DNA of 64,000 nt from Amphibiibacter pelophylacis (GCF_037688875.1 NZ_JAWDIE010000005.1:62001-126000), one strand, 5' to 3'. Shown: positions 1-7,581, counted from the stretch's first letter. The notes: a model not told the origin generated them from the sequence alone. Program-made: numbers and translations.

Positions 1-177
1 GTGCACGCCCTGCGGCCCGCCACGCGCTGCCAGCACGGCACGCACGGTGTCCGGCTGCGAGCTGATCACATGCGTCAGGCGCAGGCCGGATTCGGCCAGA
101 ATCAGCGGGGCGTGGAAGGTCTGCCCGGCATAGCCCATGCCGACCAGTGCGACATTCAGGGCTGCCGGAGCGCTCAT
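1..177 (-). CDS. Gfo/Idh/MocA-type oxidoreductase, N-terminal fragment
   Basis: Only the first 59 codons lie in the window; the gene continues beyond the left edge. The fragment starts with an ATG and soon reads VALVGMGYAGQTFHAPLI, which matches the opening of Gfo/Idh/MocA-family dehydrogenases: a first beta strand and a glycine-rich NAD(P)-binding turn (GMGYAG here, near residues 13-18), then the FHAPL stretch usual in this family. Such enzymes are cytosolic and oxidise or reduce sugars, inositols or related compounds. The substrate cannot be told from this fragment. It lies upstream of rpoH on the same strand order, but downstream in transcription, 14 bases beyond the rpoH stop codon, so read-through from rpoH is possible. 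Confidence 0.7.
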   Translation of the reverse strand, partial: MSAPAALNVALVGMGYAGQTFHAPLILAESGLRLTHVISSQPDTVRAVLAARGGPQGVH

Positions 178-191
178 GCGTTTGAGAGGGC

Positions 192-1163
192 TCAGGCGGC
201 CTGATCGGCGAGCGCGAGGCGCAGCTTTTTGAAGGCGGCGGCCTCGATCTGGCGCACGCGCTCGGCGCTGATGCCCAGCTCGGCAGCCAGCTCGTGCAGC
301 GTGGCGCCGCCCGTTTCGCCGCTGTCGTGCTCCTGCAGCCAGCGTGCCTGGACGATGCGCTGGCTGCGCTCGTCCAGGCGGGACAGCGCGGCAGGCAGCA
401 GATCGCTGCCCAGATGCTCGCGCTGGCGCGCTTCCAGCTGGCGCGTGGGCTCGCTGCGCGCATCGCCCAGGAAGTGCAGCGGCGCGCGGGCCGCGGTTTC
501 TTCGCTGTCGTCGGCGCTGGCTTCCAGCGCCACGTCGGCGCCGCCCATGCGCATCTGCATTTCGCGCACCTCGTCGGGCTTCACGCCCAGGTCGCGGGCC
601 ACAAAATCCACCTGTTCGGACGTCAACGTGCTGGACGGCGCTTCTGCGTCCGCCGCCAGATCGTGTTTCATGCTGCGCAGGTTGAAGAAAAGCTTGCGCT
701 GTGCCTTGGTCGTCGCCAGCTTGACGATGCGCCAGTTGCGCAGGATGAAATCGTGAATCTCGGCCTTGATCCAGTGGATGGCATAGGTCACGAGGCGCAC
801 CTGGCGCTCGGGGTCGAAGCGCTTGACCGCCTTCATCAGGCCGACATTGCCTTCCTGGATCAGATCGCCCTGCGGCAGACCGTAGCCCAGGTACTGGCGC
901 GAGATCGACACCACCAGGCGCAGGTGCGACAGCACCAGCTTTCCGGCGGCCTGGACGTTGCCCGTGGCGCGCAGATCCTGCCCCAGCGAGCGCTCTTCCT
1001 CGGGGCTGAGCAGCGGCATGTGCTGCACCGCCTGGATGTAGGCCTGCAGATTGCCCAGCGAGGGCAGGGCGGCCCAGGGGTCGCGCGCGACGGCGCGCTG
1101 CATTCCGGGGACCAGAGCGCGGGTGGCATTCAGGGCAGAAGACTCAAGCGTCAGGGCGTTCAT
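192..1163 (-). CDS. rpoH: RNA polymerase heat-shock sigma factor RpoH (sigma-32)
   Basis: Sigma factor directing RNA polymerase to heat-shock promoters. The 323-residue product has sigma region 2 around residues 70-150 (LRLVVSISRQYLGYGLPQGD, then LIQEGNVGLMKAVKRFDP), the RpoH box QRKLFFNLR at 155-163 that separates RpoH from other sigma-70 members, and a region 4.2 helix-turn-helix near 286-316 (LHELAAELGISAERVRQIE). It is about 40 residues longer than the E. coli protein, mainly at the N-terminus and between regions 2 and 4. The start chosen is the ATG at 1163, which follows an AAAGG about 15 bases upstream; the frame stays open for 84 more codons but those run through the CIRCE operator. 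A perfect CIRCE element lies 54 bases before this start, pointing to HrcA control. Confidence 0.95.
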   Translation of the reverse strand: MNALTLESSALNATRALVPGMQRAVARDPWAALPSLGNLQAYIQAVQHMPLLSPEEERSLGQDLRATGNVQAAGKLVLSHLRLVVSISRQYLGYGLPQGDLIQEGNVGLMKAVKRFDPERQVRLVTYAIHWIKAEIHDFILRNWRIVKLATTKAQRKLFFNLRSMKHDLAADAEAPSSTLTSEQVDFVARDLGVKPDEVREMQMRMGGADVALEASADDSEETAARAPLHFLGDARSEPTRQLEARQREHLGSDLLPAALSRLDERSQRIVQARWLQEHDSGETGGATLHELAAELGISAERVRQIEAAAFKKLRLALADQAA

Positions 1164-1216
1164 TCGGTGCGGGTTAACCTTTATGGGCAAGGACTGGAAT
1201 TCAAACGGGAAACATG

Positions 1217-1243
1217 TTAGCACTCTTTGCGCGAGAGTGCTAA
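1217..1243. promoter_or_regulatory. CIRCE operator (HrcA binding site) upstream of rpoH
   Basis: The inverted repeat TTAGCACTC-N9-GAGTGCTAA is present with no mismatch: half sites at 1217-1225 and 1235-1243 with nine bases between. This is exactly the consensus of the CIRCE element bound by the heat-shock repressor HrcA, best known in front of groE and dnaK operons. It lies between the divergent rpoH gene and an HDOD gene, closer to rpoH (54 bases from its ATG, 152 bases from the other), so rpoH is the likely target. Control of both genes is possible. Confidence 0.93.
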
Positions 1244-1395
1244 GCGAGGTCTGTGCCTGCCGGAATCCGTGCGACATCGGACCGGAATGAGGGCGAAACA
1301 CGGCCGAAATGGCGGCGGCAAAGCCTCTATTCGCAGGATGGTTTTCCATAGCGAAAGCGGATGATCTGAATAACTCTTCCAGACAGAAAGCCCCC

Positions 1396-2247
1396 ATGAC
1401 CGCTTCGCCGCCCATTTTTGACCTGCTGAGGCCCGTGCTTCAGCACGCCAGCAGTCTGCCCGCCATGCCCGAAGTGGCGGCAAGGCTGCTGGATTCGCTG
1501 GAGCGCGACAGCATCACGCTGGATGAGATCACTGCGCTGATCGCTCGCGACCCGGCGCTGGCGGTCAAAGTGCTGCGGCTGGCCAATTCGGCGCGCTACG
1601 GCGGCAGCCACGGCGCGCGGACCCTGCGCGATGCGGCATCCTCGCTGGGGCTGCGCACGCTGCGCGACCTGACCCTGGCGGCCTGCCTGGTGGGCGCTTT
1701 CCCGGTGCATCCGGGGCTGGACCGGGTGGCTTTCTGGCAGGGTGCGATCGCCACGTCGGTGTGCGCCAGGCATCTGGCGGCGCCGCTGGGGCAGGACGCC
1801 GATGTGGCCTGGCTGTGTGGCCTGCTGCTGCGCTCGGGGCAGCTGCTGATGTTGCAGTTCGACGCCCAGCGCACACTGCAGGCCCAGCGCCTCGCCGGAC
1901 TGGCAGTGGATGCGGTGATGGGTTACGAACGCTCGCTGATCGGCTGCAGTCATCCCGAGGTGACTGCCGAGCTGGCACGCCACTGGCGCTTCCCGCCCGC
2001 GCTGGTGCAGGCACTGGCGGCAGCGGCCGACCCGCTGGAGCTCCGCCCCTTCAACCGCCTGGGCGCCACGCTGCGCCTGGCCAGCGTAGCCGCCGATGTG
2101 CGCCGCGTGGGGGTCGCGATGGCGCAGGCGCTGCCCGAGGTCCAGGGCGATCTGCTGCAGCATGTGCAGCTGTCGGCCGCTGACATCGACGGCTGGCTGC
2201 CGCCCTGGTCCGGGATCACTTCCGGGGTGGACGAACTGATCCACTGA
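1396..2247 (+). CDS. HDOD domain protein
   Basis: A 283-residue protein formed almost wholly by one HDOD domain (roughly residues 10-210): the opening LPAMPEVAARLLDSLERD, the ITALIARDPALAVKVLRLANSARYGG stretch and the following TLRDAASSLGLRTLRDLTL helix are typical. HDOD domains resemble HD phosphohydrolases but lack the full metal-binding set and act in signalling, motility and stress responses. No GGDEF, EAL or REC domain is attached. The start is the ATG at 1396; the frame is open further upstream but without a convincing start. It is divergent from rpoH and 103 bases before the REC-ANTAR gene on the same strand, so the two may be co-expressed. The specific role is unknown. Confidence 0.85.
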   Translation: MTASPPIFDLLRPVLQHASSLPAMPEVAARLLDSLERDSITLDEITALIARDPALAVKVLRLANSARYGGSHGARTLRDAASSLGLRTLRDLTLAACLVGAFPVHPGLDRVAFWQGAIATSVCARHLAAPLGQDADVAWLCGLLLRSGQLLMLQFDAQRTLQAQRLAGLAVDAVMGYERSLIGCSHPEVTAELARHWRFPPALVQALAAAADPLELRPFNRLGATLRLASVAADVRRVGVAMAQALPEVQGDLLQHVQLSAADIDGWLPPWSGITSGVDELIH

Positions 2248-2350
2248 TTCAGACGCAGCGTCAGAACTGTGCGGTTTTCCCGGTGCTGCCGCGCAGCTTG
2301 GGCGCAGCGCTTTACGGCACAATGCATCATCGCTTTCAGCACCGCCGCCC

Positions 2351-3022
2351 ATGCCCGCCAAAGGAAAAATCCTCGCCGTTGACGATGACCGACTGGTCCT
2401 GCTGACCGTGGTCCATGGTCTGACGCAGGCGGGTTTCGAGGTGCTCAAGGCCGACAATGGCGACGAGGCCATCCTGCTGGCGCGCGAGCATCGGCCCGAT
2501 CTGGCGCTGCTGGACATCCGCATGCAGGGCAAGAACGGCTTCGATGTGGCGCAGTACCTGCGCGACGCACTGGATATTCCCTTTGTGTTTCTGTCGGCCT
2601 TCGCCGATCCGGCCACGCTGGCCGAGGTCGAACGCCTCGGGGCGCTGGCCTATCTGACCAAGCCGCTCGACATCGCCCGCATCACGCCGATTGTCGAGCG
2701 CGCCTGCCTGGAAGCGCAGTCGCGGCCTCCGCGCGCGCTGCCCCCGCTCCCCGAGGCCGATGTCGATACCGGGTCAGTGCGCATCGCCCCGGCGCCTGTT
2801 GCTCCCGCTGTCGCGCCGGCAGAACCCGTGGCCGATCCTGCCGACGACACCCTGCCCACGCCCGTGGCGCTGGCGGCCGGCATTGTCATGCACCGGCACA
2901 GCCTGGATGCGGCGGGGGCGCTGGCCTGGCTGCGCGCAGCGGCGCAGCGTCAGGGGCTCAGTCTGGCGCAGATGGCGCAGCAGGTGATTGCGGCAGTGCA
3001 GACGCTGTCGCGGCCAGGGTGA
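2351..3022 (+). CDS. response regulator with REC and ANTAR (RNA-binding antiterminator) domains
   Basis: Predicted phosphorylation-controlled transcription antiterminator. Residues 5-118 are a receiver domain with the acidic pair at D11/D12, phospho-acceptor D55 (LALLDIRMQG), S82 and K104 (YLTKP). A Pro/Ala-rich linker of about 50 residues follows, then an ANTAR domain at about 172-216 (ALAAGIVMHRHSLDAAGA, then LAQMAQQVIAAV), the fold that binds paired RNA hairpins in AmiR, NasR and EutV. The long linker is unusual, since REC and ANTAR are usually joined by a short coiled coil. The gene converges on a histidine kinase gene and the two coding ends overlap by 65 bases, suggesting a cognate pair. 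Its RNA targets are not evident in this window. Confidence 0.85.
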   Translation: MPAKGKILAVDDDRLVLLTVVHGLTQAGFEVLKADNGDEAILLAREHRPDLALLDIRMQGKNGFDVAQYLRDALDIPFVFLSAFADPATLAEVERLGALAYLTKPLDIARITPIVERACLEAQSRPPRALPPLPEADVDTGSVRIAPAPVAPAVAPAEPVADPADDTLPTPVALAAGIVMHRHSLDAAGALAWLRAAAQRQGLSLAQMAQQVIAAVQTLSRPG

Positions 3023-4175
3023 AGTAGAACCGCGCCCCTTCTCCGGGCGTGGATTCAGCCCAGATGTCGCCGCCGTGGCGCCGCACGATGCGCCGCACCG
3101 AGGCCAGCCCCACGCCGGTGCCCTGGAAATCGCTGGCGCTGTGCAGGCGCTGGAAAACGCCGAAAAGCCGGTCAGCAAATCGCATGTCAAAGCCCGCGCC
3201 GTTGTCGCTGATGCGGTAAATCGGGTCGCCGCCGCGCCGCTCGCTCACGTCAAAAACGATGTGGGTGTGCGCTTGGCGGGCCGAATACTTCCAGGCGTTG
3301 CCCAGCAGGTTCTCCAGCAGCACGCGCAGCAGCGTCGGGTCGCCGTGGCACATCAGATCGGGGGCGATGTCGATCTGCGCCTGGCGCTGCGGGCTGGCGC
3401 GCTGCAGATCGTCGATCACGTAACGCGCCAGCTGCGACAGGTTGACCGGCTGCTGCTGCAGCGGCTGCGAGGACAGCCGCGCCAGGGTCAGCACCGCATC
3501 GATCATGCCGTTCATGCGTGCCGAAGCGCCCAGAATGCGGTCAATGTGGTCCAGCCCGATGCGGTCCAGCGCGTGGCCGTAATCCTCTTTCAGGATGCGG
3601 GCAAAGCCCTCGACCACGCGGATGGGCGCGCGCAGGTCGTGCGAGACCGAAAACGTCAGCTGCTCCTGTTCGGCGAGCTGGGCGTGGACCTGGCTCAGGC
3701 GCTCCAGCGCGGCGGTGTCGGCGCTGCCTTCCGGATCGCGCTGCAGGCCGGTCTGCGCGGATTCGTGCAGGTCGCGCACCAGGCGGTTCAGGCGCTCGTC
3801 CATGTGCTGCTGCAGGGCCTCGTCCAGCGCGTGGGTCAGCAGCGGCGTCAGCGCCACCTGCAGCGGCGTGACCAGCTGCTGCGCCATCCCAAGGCTCAGC
3901 TGCTGCGGCATGTCCGCCGGCGCGCTGGGGCTGGCAGGAGCGACCGCTTCGGGCAAGGTGGCCGTGGCAGGCAGCCCCGCGCTGACAAACACCGGCCCAC
4001 TGGACGGCGCTGGCGTGCTGGCGGGCTGGATGTTGGAGTTGGAAACGTGAATGGACAGCGGCGTGCTGTTGCTGCGCTGCATCCACCACAGGGCGAGCAG
4101 GCAGCCCATCAGGGCGCACAACAGCATCAGCGCGCCCAGCAGCAGCCATTCCCAGCCCGGTGAAGTCCCTATCAT
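2958..4175 (-). CDS. membrane-anchored sensor histidine kinase
   Basis: A 405-residue kinase with one transmembrane helix at about residues 9-31, then a Pro/Ala/Ser-rich segment (45-90), a helical segment (95-170), the dimerisation and phospho-acceptor box with H179 (FSVSHDLRAPIRVVEGFARI), and an HATPase domain with the N box near N293 (ENLLGNAWKYS), DNGAGFD and GTGVGLASVRRIV. There is no PAS, HAMP or evident periplasmic sensor domain, so the input is unclear; the C-terminal half resembles phytochrome-type and hybrid kinases. Its 3' end overlaps the convergent REC-ANTAR gene by 65 bases, so that regulator is the natural candidate partner. smpB lies 30 bases upstream on the same strand. Confidence 0.88.
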   Translation of the reverse strand: MIGTSPGWEWLLLGALMLLCALMGCLLALWWMQRSNSTPLSIHVSNSNIQPASTPAPSSGPVFVSAGLPATATLPEAVAPASPSAPADMPQQLSLGMAQQLVTPLQVALTPLLTHALDEALQQHMDERLNRLVRDLHESAQTGLQRDPEGSADTAALERLSQVHAQLAEQEQLTFSVSHDLRAPIRVVEGFARILKEDYGHALDRIGLDHIDRILGASARMNGMIDAVLTLARLSSQPLQQQPVNLSQLARYVIDDLQRASPQRQAQIDIAPDLMCHGDPTLLRVLLENLLGNAWKYSARQAHTHIVFDVSERRGGDPIYRISDNGAGFDMRFADRLFGVFQRLHSASDFQGTGVGLASVRRIVRRHGGDIWAESTPGEGARFYFTLAATASALPQSPAAPSAPD

Positions 4176-4205
4176 GGGCCGATTATGGCAGTCGCCCCTG
4201 GCGCT

Positions 4206-4667
4206 TCAAGACGGGCCGGAGATTTTGTGCCGCATGAGGCGACCTTTTTCACGCTGCCAGTCGCGCTCTTTGATGGTGTCGCGCTTGTCGTGCTCGGCCT
4301 TGCCCTTGGCCAGCGCGACGTCCACCTTCACACGCCCGCCCTTGTAGTGCAGGTTGAGCGGCACCAGCGTGTAGCCGCGCTGCTCGACCTTGCCCATCAG
4401 CTTCTTGATTTCCGCCTTGTGCATCAGCAGTTTGCGCGTGCGCTCGGCGGTCGGGCTGACGTGGGTGGAGGCCGTGCGCAGCGCGTTGATGCGGCAGCCG
4501 ATGAGGTACAGCTCGCCATCACGGACCAGCACATAGCCGTCGGTGAGCTGGACCTGTCCGGCGCGGATGGCCTTGACCTCCCAGCCCTCCAGCACGATGC
4601 CTGCCTCGAACTGTTCCTCAAGGTGGTATTCGAAGCGGGCGCGGCGGTTTTCTGCAATGGGGGCCAT
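4206..4667 (-). CDS. smpB: SsrA-binding protein SmpB
   Basis: Binds tmRNA and carries it to stalled ribosomes for trans-translation. The 153-residue length is usual. Characteristic segments are IAENRRARFEYHLEEQFEAG, EGWEVKAIRAGQVQL, DGYVLVRDGELYLIGCRI, HKAEIKKLMGKVEQRGYTLV and the basic tail from about residue 125 (AEHDKRDTIKERDWQREKGR), which enters the mRNA channel. It is divergent from ratA, 94 bases apart, a neighbourhood common in beta- and gammaproteobacteria. The tmRNA gene ssrA is not in the window. Confidence 0.97.
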   Translation of the reverse strand: MAPIAENRRARFEYHLEEQFEAGIVLEGWEVKAIRAGQVQLTDGYVLVRDGELYLIGCRINALRTASTHVSPTAERTRKLLMHKAEIKKLMGKVEQRGYTLVPLNLHYKGGRVKVDVALAKGKAEHDKRDTIKERDWQREKGRLMRHKISGPS

Positions 4668-4761
4668 GGGGCGTTTTTCCGGTTTTTCCTGAGCGCAGGG
4701 AGCGCGCTATTATCGTGACCTTTGCCGCAAACACCAAACGAGGCCCCGTCGGCCCTCCGCC

Positions 4762-5220
4762 ATGAAACACGTCCAGAGATCGGTGCTGCTGCCTTACACG
4801 GCGCACGAGATGTACACGATAGTCACCGATGTTCCTGCCTACCCGCAGTTCCTGCCCTGGTGCCCCAGGGCCGAGATTCTGCAGACTTTTGACGATGGCG
4901 TGCTGGCCCGCGTGCACCTGGCGTTTGCCGGGGTGAAGAACCATTTCACCACACGCAACGTCCACGAGGTGGATCGCGCCGTGCGCATGACGCTGCACGA
5001 TGGCCCATTTTCGGCGCTGGAAGGCGGCTGGCAGTTCGTGCCCATCGGTCAGACCGGCCCCGAAGGCGCAGCAGCGGGCACCCGCGCCACCTTCGAGCTG
5101 AACTACCGCTTCTCCAGCCTGCCGCTGCAGCTGGTGCTGTCGCCCGTGTTCGACCGCATCGTCAGCACCTTTGTCGATGGATTCACCCGCCGCGCGCAGG
5201 CGCTGTACGGCAAGCGCTGA
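4762..5220 (+). CDS. ratA: RatA-type START/COQ10 domain protein
   Basis: A 152-residue protein of the COQ10/RatA family, a helix-grip fold with a hydrophobic pocket. Recognisable segments are the opening KHVQRSVLLPYTAHEMYTIV, FLPWCPRAEIL, and the C-terminal LSPVFDRIVSTFVDGFTRRA. The E. coli homologue was described as a toxin that blocks 70S assembly, while mitochondrial relatives bind ubiquinone and are needed for respiration; which role applies here cannot be read from sequence. The start ATG overlaps nothing upstream, and the stop TGA overlaps the next start by one base (ATG at 5220), so the pair is translationally coupled. A TATTAT at 4708-4713 is a possible -10 element. Confidence 0.92.
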   Translation: MKHVQRSVLLPYTAHEMYTIVTDVPAYPQFLPWCPRAEILQTFDDGVLARVHLAFAGVKNHFTTRNVHEVDRAVRMTLHDGPFSALEGGWQFVPIGQTGPEGAAAGTRATFELNYRFSSLPLQLVLSPVFDRIVSTFVDGFTRRAQALYGKR

Positions 5221-5624
5221 TGGCGCAGGATGCTGCTCGGGCTGATCCTGCGGTCCTGGCCGTTTACGTCACGCCGCAGGGCGAGGTGCGCAGCGCCCGC
5301 CTGTCTCTGTCCGCAGAAGATACGGCCTTGAGCCTGGCCACCCGGGCGCAGCAGCAGGGCGTTTTCCCGCCTGAAGTGGATCTGGCCGCCGCGCTGGGTG
5401 ATTCGGCCGTGCACGGCCCCTGGCAGGTGGGCGTCTGGGGCCGGGCGGCGCGTGCCGACACGCGGCTGGTGGCGGGCGATCGGCTGGAATGCTGGCGCGC
5501 CCTGCAGGTCGATCCCAAAACCGCGCGCCACCTGCGCCACGCCAGCCAGCAGGCGGCGGGGACAGGGGTATCGAGGCGGCGGGGGCGGGCGCCGATCAAG
5601 GCGGATTCTCCAGATCGCGCCTGA
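5220..5624 (+). CDS. RnfH family protein (UPF0125)
   Basis: A 134-residue protein of the RnfH family (ubiquitin-like beta-grasp fold). Family features are the alternating strand AVLAVYVTPQGEVRSARLSL, the segment VGVWGRAARADTRLVAGDRLE and the closing LECWRALQVDPKTARHLR, where members normally have a pattern like EIYRPL.DPK..R. RnfH proteins almost always follow RatA genes; E. coli calls this one RatB, but no antitoxin activity is established. The last 25 or so residues are basic and poorly conserved. It shares one base with ratA, so co-translation is expected. Function is unknown. Confidence 0.85.
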   Translation: MAQDAARADPAVLAVYVTPQGEVRSARLSLSAEDTALSLATRAQQQGVFPPEVDLAAALGDSAVHGPWQVGVWGRAARADTRLVAGDRLECWRALQVDPKTARHLRHASQQAAGTGVSRRRGRAPIKADSPDRA

Positions 5625-5708
5625 ATCAAGGGTTTGCCCGGGTTCACTGATTTTCTGTGTATGGCAAGATCAAGTCGATTGTTCAACAAAGCCTGATGCA
5701 GGTTTTGA

Positions 5709-5722
5709 TTTCATCGATGAAA
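5709..5722. promoter_or_regulatory. perfect 14-base palindrome in the leader of the peptidase-like lipoprotein gene
   Basis: TTTCATCGATGAAA is its own reverse complement and ends 11 bases before the ATG at 5734. An 11-base interrupted palindrome, TTGTTCAACAA, lies just upstream at 5679-5689. With no loop, the 14-mer is a better candidate for a dimeric DNA-binding protein than for an RNA hairpin. No regulator is assigned. Confidence 0.35.
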
Positions 5723-5733
5723 GTGATTGCCGC

Positions 5734-7233
5734 ATGAATTTCTCCCGCGTCCAGCCCGCCCGGAAAAAATCCCTTCTGCCACTGGCGGTGCCTCTGCTGG
5801 CGCTGAGCGCTGCGGTGCTGACCGCCTGCGGCGGATCGTCAGTGGATACTCTGCAGGCTCCGGTGGCTCAGGCGCCGGTGTCGTGCACCGTCGATACTGC
5901 GGTGCCCAATTCGTACGAGGAAGGGCGGCTGGTCAACAAACTGCTGGAGACCGATGAGCAGAGCTTTTCGCAGCGCATTTTGCAGGCCAGCGGGTTTGAC
6001 CGCTTCGGGCCGGAGTTTGCCCAGCAGCTGTGCAAGGACGGTATCTCGGGTGCGGCCAATTACGACGCCGCCATGGCCCTCATGAAAACCGCCGGGACGG
6101 CTCTGTGGACGGCGGCACTGGACCGCGTTCAGGGCCGCAAGGTGGAAGGCACGCTGCCACAGGGCGACGACCGCATGCTGTACTGGGCGCGGCTGACCAT
6201 GACGCAGGCGCTGCGCCAGTGGAAACCCGATTTCGACATGACAACCGAGCAGCGCGATGCCCTGCAAAACGAGCTGGAACGTGCGTCGCGCGGGCAGTTC
6301 GCGATTGATTTCCCCGCAGGCCAGAACTACAGGCGCATCCTGGTCAGTGGTTTTGATCCGTTCACCCTGGGCACGCCCGGCGTGAATAACAATCCGAACA
6401 TCCGCATTGGCAATCCGTCGGGGGCTATTGCTCTGGCGTTGAATGGCAAAACGCTGACACTGGACGATGGCAGCACGGCTGTGATCCAGACCTATCTTCT
6501 GCCGGTCAACTACCCGCCTTTCCTGCAGGGGCAGCAGGAAGACACGCTGGGGCCTTGGTTCCAGCCCGGGCCCAAGCGTTTGGATGCTTCGGTGAGCATC
6601 AGCCAAGGCCGTTTTGACTTTGATCTGGAGCACTTTAACGGACGCTACCAGCTGGCGACGATACCGGGCAATGATAATATTTTCCCGGATTGCCGCGCCG
6701 CAGGGGGTTACCCCTCCGAGCTGGATTGCGATATCTATCCGCCAGCCCGCTGGTATGGTCAGGAAACCCGGCCCTGGGTGAAAGAAACCCCGCCGCAGTT
6801 CACGGAATCGACGCTGCCTTTCCAGGCCCTGATCGATGCCAATACCGGCGAGGGCATCATCAACCCGGATAACAAGCGCACCACGGGCTTCAAGGTCAAG
6901 CTCAACGATGATTACAGCCTTCAGTCCTGCAGCAAAGGGTCTGCCGGTCCTTACGAGAGAAACTGTGCCTTGTCAGGCGGCGGCGGTAATTACCTGTCCA
7001 ATGCCAGCGCCTACCGCAATACGCTGATGCGTGATGCCTTTGGCCTGAATATTCCGGCGGGACATATTCACACCCCGATCATGACGCGCTTCAGCAGTGA
7101 CAGCGATGATCTGATCACCGATGCAACTTTCGAGAGCTATCGGGACTCTATCGTGAGTCAAGGCAGCAACATCATTTTTGCGCTGGCCAAAACCCTGTCC
7201 AAAACCGCCGCAGCGCCGTCCAGCGCCCCCTGA
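5734..7233 (+). CDS. lipoprotein related to pyroglutamyl-peptidase I (C15), catalytic Cys replaced by Ser
   Basis: A 499-residue predicted lipoprotein: the signal sequence ends in lipobox LTAC with C32. After about 165 residues with no clear family, a C15-like region starts near 200: YRRILVSGFDPF aligns with the VLLTGFDPFGG opening of pyrrolidone-carboxylate peptidases, LPVNYPPF with their VPTVFY strand, DLEHFNGRY with the strand holding catalytic Glu (E299), YLSN with the VCN nucleophile site (S422 where Cys is expected), and GHIHTPIM with the catalytic His (H446). Cytosolic C15 enzymes are only about 215 residues; this one is exported and has inserts between E299 and S422. It may be a Ser variant, a binding protein or inactive. 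A small exported protein gene follows 23 bases later. The start chosen is the ATG that gives a proper signal peptide. Confidence 0.7.
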   Translation: MNFSRVQPARKKSLLPLAVPLLALSAAVLTACGGSSVDTLQAPVAQAPVSCTVDTAVPNSYEEGRLVNKLLETDEQSFSQRILQASGFDRFGPEFAQQLCKDGISGAANYDAAMALMKTAGTALWTAALDRVQGRKVEGTLPQGDDRMLYWARLTMTQALRQWKPDFDMTTEQRDALQNELERASRGQFAIDFPAGQNYRRILVSGFDPFTLGTPGVNNNPNIRIGNPSGAIALALNGKTLTLDDGSTAVIQTYLLPVNYPPFLQGQQEDTLGPWFQPGPKRLDASVSISQGRFDFDLEHFNGRYQLATIPGNDNIFPDCRAAGGYPSELDCDIYPPARWYGQETRPWVKETPPQFTESTLPFQALIDANTGEGIINPDNKRTTGFKVKLNDDYSLQSCSKGSAGPYERNCALSGGGGNYLSNASAYRNTLMRDAFGLNIPAGHIHTPIMTRFSSDSDDLITDATFESYRDSIVSQGSNIIFALAKTLSKTAAAPSSAP

Positions 7234-7256
7234 TTTTCTGATTACAGAGGCCTTTC

Positions 7257-7550
7257 ATGAATATTCTGTCGAAAACCCTCGTGGCCGGACTGGGCTGTGT
7301 GCTGTGTGGTCTGGTGATGGCCCAGCCCAGCGGCGGCTTTTCCCTGCTGCGCAACAAGAACACGGGCCACGAGGCCTGCGGCCAGGTGCCTTTCAGCCCG
7401 GACTGGCTGATCAAGGCGGGCCCCTTTAAAGACCAGGATTGCAAAATCCCGGAAGAACCGCAGGTCAAGCAGAGCAATCTGCCAGCCAGCCCGCTGGATC
7501 TGCCGGGCGCCGCTGGCCCGGCAACGCCTGCGGCGCAGGTCAAGCGCTGA
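7257..7550 (+). CDS. small exported protein, function unknown
   Basis: A 97-residue protein with a signal peptide (residues 1-22, likely cut after VMA) leaving a mature chain of about 75 residues. The mature part has exactly two cysteines, C41 and C62, which could form a disulfide in the periplasm, followed by a Pro/Ala-rich tail. I do not recognise a family. It sits 23 bases behind the peptidase-like lipoprotein gene on the same strand and probably shares its transcript, so the two products may meet in the periplasm. Its 3' end faces a histidine phosphatase gene 31 bases away; no strong terminator is visible between them. Confidence 0.7.
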   Translation: MNILSKTLVAGLGCVLCGLVMAQPSGGFSLLRNKNTGHEACGQVPFSPDWLIKAGPFKDQDCKIPEEPQVKQSNLPASPLDLPGAAGPATPAAQVKR

Positions 7551-7581
7551 GGGGTCTGGCTGAAGGTTTAGGCCTGCGGCC

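Noticed and set aside
1181..1205. Possible sigma-32 promoter for rpoH (minus strand TTTGAA, 12 bases, CCCATAA)
   Set aside because: A start from this -10 would leave a leader of only about 10 bases and remove the AAAGG ribosome-binding site.
4762..5624. ratA plus RnfH-family gene as a toxin-antitoxin system
   Set aside because: The family names suggest it, but RnfH proteins have no shown antitoxin activity and RatA relatives are mainly ubiquinone-related. The pair is near universal in proteobacteria, beside smpB, and behaves as housekeeping.
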